Below, in pieces: positions 59,823 through 64,000 of a DNA stretch of 64,000 bases (the stretch's first letter is position 1; every line of letters begins with the position of its first letter). The position numbers were made by a program, and so were the translations under genes. The DNA comes from Intrasporangium flavum (GTDB lineage Bacteria; Actinomycetota; Actinomycetes; Actinomycetales; Dermatophilaceae). The notes beneath the pieces are model-generated. The model made no database searches. It had not been told where the DNA came from and worked only from the letters and a program-made list of their open reading frames with translations. The stretch covers positions 1 to 64,000 of the forward strand of contig NZ_MLJO01000028.1 of NCBI RefSeq assembly GCF_001956915.1, written 5' to 3'.

Positions 59823-60463
59823 GAGGGCCTCCGTGCATCGGGTCGGCCGGCCTGGGTCCGGTACCGACAGTCTGATTTGGCCGTACCCACCACCGCCCTG
59901 TGCGGCTCACCCGAGCCTGGTATCACGGTCCCGGCGTCGTGCCGCGTCCACCGCGGCGACGCGACGGTGCGCATACGCCGGAGCGCACGCGGACGCGTCG
60001 ATCATCACGCGTCGCCAGTGACGCCGCCCAGCGTGAAACGGCGGGGGCTTCGATGCGCCGACCCGGGCAGACAGACGCCCCCGCTGGTCACGTCGCCGAA
60101 CTAGACCAACGGGGGCGGTGTCCGCGACGCGATGACCGCAGGGATAACCGGTCACCGAGTCACAGGGAGCAACTCACGCCAGCGACTATGAAGGCCGACC
60201 CTGAAAGAACCCTGAGACCGGCGGGTCCGGCCTGTGTCCGGCCGGCCGATGCGCCCACGCAGCGGAGGCGTCGCAGGCGTCGCTTCATTCCCGGAGGGCG
60301 ATTCCGCGCCACCGCCGGCGAGTCAGGATGCAGGCAGCGGCGGGTCGACCAGGGCGAGAGCCCGAAGGACGCCTCGGGCGCGGAAGCACGGATGAGCGTG
60401 CGAACCGCCACGCCGTGCGACTGCCATCGCAACAGTCGCTTCCGATCCGGATGAGGAGGCTCC
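59823..60463. other. 641-bp stretch with no supported gene
   Basis: I see no frame with convincing coding character on either strand. It contains one GACGCGTC (about 59993) and a weak inverted repeat, GCGGGGGC (60041-60048) with GCCCCCGC (60077-60084). The last bases, GATGAGGAGGCTCC, are the ribosome binding site of the next gene. A small RNA cannot be ruled out by eye. Confidence 0.4.
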
Positions 60464-61042
60464 ATGTCAGAAGATGCGGGCAAGGCCACAGAGCCCACGG
60501 TCACGGTCGTCGGTGCCGTCTCCGACGGCGCCTACACCCTGCTGGTCGCAGACTTCGCGGACACGACCAGCGCGCAGGAGGCCTACGCCGCCCTCAAGGA
60601 GGTGGAGGACGGCCGACACGTCGAGATCGAGGGCGTCATCGTGGTGAAGCGCGAGACGGACGGCAAGCTCGAGGTCCAACGGGCGACCGACCACACCACC
60701 CGTCGCGGCCTCACCTGGGGCGTCGTCGGTGGCGCGGCCCTGGGGCTCATCTTCCCGCCGTCGATCCTCGGGAGCGCGGCCGTGCTGGGCGCGGCCGGTG
60801 CCGCAGCGGGCAAGGTGGGTCAGCTGCACCACCGGCGCGAGCTGGCGGACGAGCTCGAGTCCGCCATCGAGCCCGGGCACTCCGGCATCGTCGCCCTGGT
60901 CTCCGACCCTGCCGCCGTCGAGCTCCGACGAGCTCTCGAGACGGCCGACTCGATCGTCATGACCGCCATCGACGATGTCGTCGCCAAGGACGTCAAGGCC
61001 GCGGCGAAGGAAGCCGAGGAGGCCCAGGAGAAGTCCGACTGA
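60464..61042 (+). CDS. DUF1269-type membrane protein
   Basis: The 192 residues have a ferredoxin-like first half (YTLLVADFADTTSAQEAYAALKEVEDG...VEIEGVIVVKRETDGKLEVQ), then a Gly/Ala hydrophobic segment TWGVVGGAALGLIFPPSILGSAAVLGAAGAAAG, and a Lys/Glu-rich end. This is the DUF1269 layout, often stress-induced in actinobacteria. GAGGAGG precedes the ATG at 60464. Its neighbours are other small stress-type proteins. Confidence 0.8.
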   Translation: MSEDAGKATEPTVTVVGAVSDGAYTLLVADFADTTSAQEAYAALKEVEDGRHVEIEGVIVVKRETDGKLEVQRATDHTTRRGLTWGVVGGAALGLIFPPSILGSAAVLGAAGAAAGKVGQLHHRRELADELESAIEPGHSGIVALVSDPAAVELRRALETADSIVMTAIDDVVAKDVKAAAKEAEEAQEKSD

Positions 61043-61083
61043 CTCGAGAACGAGCGGAGATCCCAACCTCGGATCCGTCGCCG

Positions 61084-61893
61084 TCACCGCGCCGGCACCT
61101 CCTCTGACGCGTCGACGGCCGCTCGCCGGTTCGCCGTGCTGATCCGTTCGTGGGTGGCCTGCGCGGCCGCCGTCATCGTCGGCTCGACGCCGAGGTCGAT
61201 GAGGTAGCCGGTGGCGTCGCGCATCTCGTGGGCACGTCGTTCGGCGTGCGTCCGAGTGCCGTTCAAGAGCCGGTCGATGACGGCCTGTCCGTCGCCGGCG
61301 AGCTGGGCGCTGATCTGCTCGCGGACCCAGCTCTCGTAGCCGGCGGCGCGGCCTGCATCGACGGCCTCGACGATGAGAGAGGCGAGTCCCTTCATGAAGA
61401 CGCTGCGGAGCAGCTTGTGCGCCATGGCCGACCCCGGCGGCTCGTCGAGGACGTCGATCGGGGCGCCGGCCGGCCGCAGCAGCTCGGCCACGCCGGGCCC
61501 ACCGACGCCGCTGACCATGAGTGGCGTCCGGGCGCCGTGCCACGCGACGGGCCCGAGGATGGCGACGTCCGCGAACAGCGACCCGGCCGCGGCCACTCGA
61601 TCCCCGAGCTGCGCCATGACAGTCGGCGCGGACGACGTGAAGTCGGCGTAGCAGCTGCCGGCCTTGAGGTGCGGCACGGCGGTGTCGCAGATCGTCGGCG
61701 CGACGCTGGCGCTGGTCATGACCAGCACGACGTCGGCGTTCGAGACGGCTTCCTCGATCGTCGCCACCAGCGCCACTCCGTGCGGTGGTTCCGTGGCTGC
61801 GGGGTCGGTGCCGATGACGTCGTGGCCCAGCTCGACCAAGGCTGTGGCGTAACGGATTCCGGCCTCACCGAGACCGATCACAGTGCATTTCAT
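61084..61893 (-). CDS. NAD(P)-dependent beta-hydroxyacid dehydrogenase-like protein
   Basis: This 269-residue protein has the Rossmann start KCTVIGLGEAGIRYATALVELGHDVIGTD and ADVVLVMTSAS...CYADFTSSAP. The C-terminal helices include the substrate-region Lys in AMAHKLLRSVFMKGLASLIVEA, as in 6-phosphogluconate and 3-hydroxyisobutyrate dehydrogenases with the phosphogluconate-like C-terminal domain. ATG at 61893 has AAGGA 6 nt upstream. It follows rraA and the tricarboxylate transporter genes, so it probably oxidises an imported carboxylic acid. Confidence 0.82.
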   Translation of the reverse strand: MKCTVIGLGEAGIRYATALVELGHDVIGTDPAATEPPHGVALVATIEEAVSNADVVLVMTSASVAPTICDTAVPHLKAGSCYADFTSSAPTVMAQLGDRVAAAGSLFADVAILGPVAWHGARTPLMVSGVGGPGVAELLRPAGAPIDVLDEPPGSAMAHKLLRSVFMKGLASLIVEAVDAGRAAGYESWVREQISAQLAGDGQAVIDRLLNGTRTHAERRAHEMRDATGYLIDLGVEPTMTAAAQATHERISTANRRAAVDASEEVPAR

Positions 61894-61917
61894 CAAGAGT
61901 CCTTGCCGTGTCGTGGT

Positions 61918-62553
61918 TCAGCCGGCAACCGGGGCCGTGATGGCCGTTCGGCGCCGGGCCTCCTCGTCGAAGACCTCCTGCGCAGCCCGGGCGATCCGGG
62001 CCGCCTCCTCGCGGGCGATGACGGCGAGCCCGTCCCCGTCGCCGACGATGACGTCGCCCGGGTTGACCGCGACGCCGCCCACGGCGATGGTGACGCCGAC
62101 GCGGCCCGGGCCGTACTTGTACGGGCCGGCGGGGGTGCACGCCCGCGCGAAGACCGGCATGCGGATCTCGCCGAGGGTGTCGGCGTCGCGGGCGGCGCCG
62201 TCCAGGACGAAGCCGGCGATGCCGGCTGCCAGGGCCCGGGCCCCGATGAGGTCGCCGAGCAGGGCCCGGGTCTCGTCGCCCTGCCCGTTGACGACGATGA
62301 CGTCGCCGGGCCGGGCGATCCGAATGGCCTCGTGGATGGCGGCGTTGTCGCCGGCGCGGGTCCAGACGGTCAGGGCGGGTCCGGCGAGCCTCCCCCCCGG
62401 CCAGATGCTCTGGATGCGGGAGTCGAGCAGCCCAAGACGGTCCATCGCGTCGCCGATGTTGGCGACGGGAAGGTCGGCGAGCGCCTGGACGACCTCACGC
62501 GGTGGGCGGGGGAAGTCGGCGTCGGGGGTGTGGATCGTGACGTTCTCGTGCAT
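61918..62553 (-). CDS. RraA-family 4-hydroxy-4-methyl-2-oxoglutarate aldolase-like protein
   Basis: This 211-residue protein has the RraA fold: VANIGDAMDRLG, RLAGPALTVWTRAGDN, ARPGDVIVVNGQGDETRALLGDLIGARALAAGIAGFVLDGAARD and NPGDVIVGDGDGLAVI. The G-D-L-x20-R-D metal and substrate motif of HMG/CHA aldolases is kept, so an aldolase or decarboxylase reaction on a carboxylated 2-oxo acid is likely rather than RNase E inhibition. It is co-directional with the TctC and dehydrogenase genes. Confidence 0.85.
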   Translation of the reverse strand: MHENVTIHTPDADFPRPPREVVQALADLPVANIGDAMDRLGLLDSRIQSIWPGGRLAGPALTVWTRAGDNAAIHEAIRIARPGDVIVVNGQGDETRALLGDLIGARALAAGIAGFVLDGAARDADTLGEIRMPVFARACTPAGPYKYGPGRVGVTIAVGGVAVNPGDVIVGDGDGLAVIAREEAARIARAAQEVFDEEARRRTAITAPVAG

Positions 62554-62564
62554 GGTGTCTGGCC

Positions 62565-63566
62565 TTACTTCTTCATGACCTGCGGCAGGACGGCCTTGAT
62601 GGTCGTCTCCTGGTCGGCCCAGAACTGCTGGTAGGCAGCGGCGTCGAGGTAGTTCGTCTGCAGGCCCAGATTGGTCATGCGCTGCTTGACGCCCGGGTCT
62701 TCGATGGCCTTCTTCAGGGCGGCCTCGAGCTTGGCCTTGACCCCGGCCGGGAGGCCGGCGGGGGCCGAGTAGCCCCGTGCGGTGGCGGACAGGACGTCGT
62801 AGCCCTGCTCCTTGAAGGTCGGCACGTCAGGGAGGAACTGGCTGCGCTGGTCGGCCATGACCCCGAGCATCTTGATCTTCTTCTGCTTGACGAGGTCGGT
62901 CACGTCGCTGGCGCTGCCGACGTAGACCTGGACGTGGCCACCGAGGAAGGCGGCGACAGCCTGGGAGGAGCCGTCGGAGAAGTGGACCAGGGCGAACTTC
63001 GCGCCGCTCTTGGCCTCGAGGTCGGCGGCGGCGAAGTGCTCACCGGTCTGCAGGCCGGTGGTGCTGACCGTGATCGTGCCGGGCTGGGCCTTGGCGGCCT
63101 CGACGAGGTCCTTGACGCTGTTGAACGGGCTGTCGGGTGCGACGCCGATGACGGCGGGGTCGATGACCTGCATGCCGAGGGGCTGGAAGCTGGCGCGGGT
63201 GTACTTGGCGCCGCGAGCCGGGTCGAGGGGGGAGACGACGACGGACGGGGAGCCGGTGGCGCCGATGGTGTAGCCGTCGGGCTTGGAGCTGGTCAGGGCG
63301 GTGTAGCCGATCTGGCCGCCGGCCCCGGGCTTGTTGACGACCTCGACGTTGGTGCCGAGCTCCTTCTCGAGGATGGGCGCCACCAGACGCGCTGCGGTGT
63401 CGACCGCCCCACCGGGCGCGAACGAGACGACGAGGTCGATGGGCTTGCCCTTGCGGGGCCAGCTGTCGGCACTGTTCGTGCCGCCCTGGGCGGTTTGGCT
63501 GCAGGCAGCCAGCGAGGTGGCCAGGGCCACGGCGAGGGTCGTGGTCAGCACGGTACGGCGACGCAT
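62565..63566 (-). CDS. Tripartite tricarboxylate transporter binding protein (TctC/Bug type)
   Basis: The 333 residues begin with signal and lipobox TVLTTTLAVALATSLAAC. The mature Bug-family receptor shows PIDLVVSFAPGGAVDTAARLVAP, VVNKPGAGGQIGYTALTSSKPDGYTIG, and VPTFKEQGYDVLSATARGYSAPAGLP. AAAGGAG precedes the ATG at 63566. It captures carboxylates for the TctA/TctB membrane unit. The next genes (RraA-like, dehydrogenase) suggest catabolism of a methylated or aromatic-derived dicarboxylate. Confidence 0.92.
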   Translation of the reverse strand: MRRRTVLTTTLAVALATSLAACSQTAQGGTNSADSWPRKGKPIDLVVSFAPGGAVDTAARLVAPILEKELGTNVEVVNKPGAGGQIGYTALTSSKPDGYTIGATGSPSVVVSPLDPARGAKYTRASFQPLGMQVIDPAVIGVAPDSPFNSVKDLVEAAKAQPGTITVSTTGLQTGEHFAAADLEAKSGAKFALVHFSDGSSQAVAAFLGGHVQVYVGSASDVTDLVKQKKIKMLGVMADQRSQFLPDVPTFKEQGYDVLSATARGYSAPAGLPAGVKAKLEAALKKAIEDPGVKQRMTNLGLQTNYLDAAAYQQFWADQETTIKAVLPQVMKK

Positions 63567-63661
63567 GGTGTCTCCTTTGACAGCGTGAGGTGAGGTGGTG
63601 CGGTGGTTGCGTGATGCGGAGGTGATGGGTGTGCCGTTGGACGGACCAGAGCGGCCGGCCA

Positions 63662-64000
63662 TCAGGTCTCGGGGTCCTCGTCGAGGCCCGCCGGCTTGCG
63701 CAGGCGCAGCAGCGGGCTCGCGGCGATGACGAGCCCGATGACGAGCAGCACGACCGTGATCGGGCGGGTCACGAAGATCGAGAAGTCGCCCTGGGAGATG
63801 TCGAGCGACTCGCGCAGCGAACGCTCCATCAGCGGCCCGAGCACGAGCGTCAGCACGAGCGGGGCGAGCGGGATGTCGAACCGGCGCATCACCACACCGA
63901 GGACGCCGAAGCCGACCATGACGAAGACGTCGAAGACGCTGTAGTTGATCGTGTAGGACCCGATGACGAGGAAGAGCAGGATCAGCGCGGTCAGGATCTT
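63662..64000 (-). CDS. Tripartite tricarboxylate transporter large permease TctA (C-terminal part)
   Basis: The frame is open from the right edge of the window to the TGA at 63662-63664 (112 residues). It reads ILTALILLFLVIGSYTINYSVFDVFVMVGFGVLGVVMRRFDIPLAPLVLTLVLGPLMERSLRESL...FSIFVTRPITVVLLVIGLVIAASPLL, the conserved end of TctA permeases. The start lies beyond the window. It is upstream of tctC in the same operon. Confidence 0.9.
   Translation of the reverse strand, partial: KILTALILLFLVIGSYTINYSVFDVFVMVGFGVLGVVMRRFDIPLAPLVLTLVLGPLMERSLRESLDISQGDFSIFVTRPITVVLLVIGLVIAASPLLRLRKPAGLDEDPET

Noticed and set aside
1..64000. CRISPR array, rRNA, tRNA or known riboswitch
   Set aside because: No regularly spaced direct repeats and no recognisable structural RNA sequence were seen on either strand.

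Overview
The window is chromosomal DNA from a very high-GC actinobacterium. Codon third positions are almost all G or C, GTG starts are common, and several genes look leaderless (TAnnnT placed 6-7 nt before the start codon). Gene content fits a Micrococcales relative such as the Intrasporangiaceae, but that placement is inference. All calls come from reading the sequence; no database search was run.

Layout. 0-4.6 kb: end of a membrane protein, an APH-fold kinase, a secreted FG-GAP repeat protein, an AraC regulator with a VOC enzyme, and an FMN-binding oxidase-like protein that appears to start at CTG. 4.6-10.7 kb: a tight sulfate-assimilation operon read leftward (sulfite reductase, APS reductase, CysD, CysN, siroheme synthase). 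10.8-14.3 kb: a transglycosylase and a 5-oxoprolinase operon (pxpA, fused pxpBC). 14.5-22.4 kb: an ECF sigma factor fused to a zinc-finger membrane tail, a GH4 glucosidase divergent from a PfkB kinase, small proteins, and an LtaS-like sulfatase coupled to a CDP-alcohol phosphatidyltransferase. 22.6-27.8 kb: a probable biosynthetic cluster (zinc-less MDR reductase, atypical 6-pyruvoyltetrahydropterin synthase homologue, glycosyltransferase, flippase-like membrane protein, RibD-type reductase, GTP cyclohydrolase II). 27.9-34.6 kb: a membrane protein, a sugar ABC transporter without its own ATPase, a GH25 lysozyme-like protein, and an SDR.

34.6-51.1 kb is a carbohydrate-use locus. A GH144-type protein, a LacI regulator, an oligopeptide-type ABC importer, a very long GH94 phosphorylase of 1,2-beta-oligoglucan phosphorylase size, a GH3 beta-glucosidase and a GH35 enzyme together suggest uptake and breakdown of beta-1,2-glucan (sophoro-oligosaccharides). 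A perfect 16-bp hairpin closes the locus.

51.2-58.9 kb is an acquired accessory island with visibly lower GC and relaxed codon use. It carries a colicin-E3-type RNase toxin with a small partner and an ImmA/IrrE-type protease, a decayed GIY-YIG nuclease, an ApeA-like protein with a HEPN-like tail, a membrane-anchored protein, a DUF4062 protein, a HEPN-type Rx4H gene broken by one frameshift, and a PD-(D/E)XK-like protein. This is the best candidate for an undescribed defence or conflict module. 59.1-64 kb returns to the host style: small stress-type proteins and a tripartite tricarboxylate transporter operon with an RraA-like aldolase and a beta-hydroxyacid dehydrogenase-like protein.

Across the whole window the palindrome GACGCGTC is strikingly frequent (about 55 copies by eye). 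It sits in genes in several frames, in linkers, and on stop codons of convergent genes. It is absent from the island, so it marks resident versus acquired DNA.
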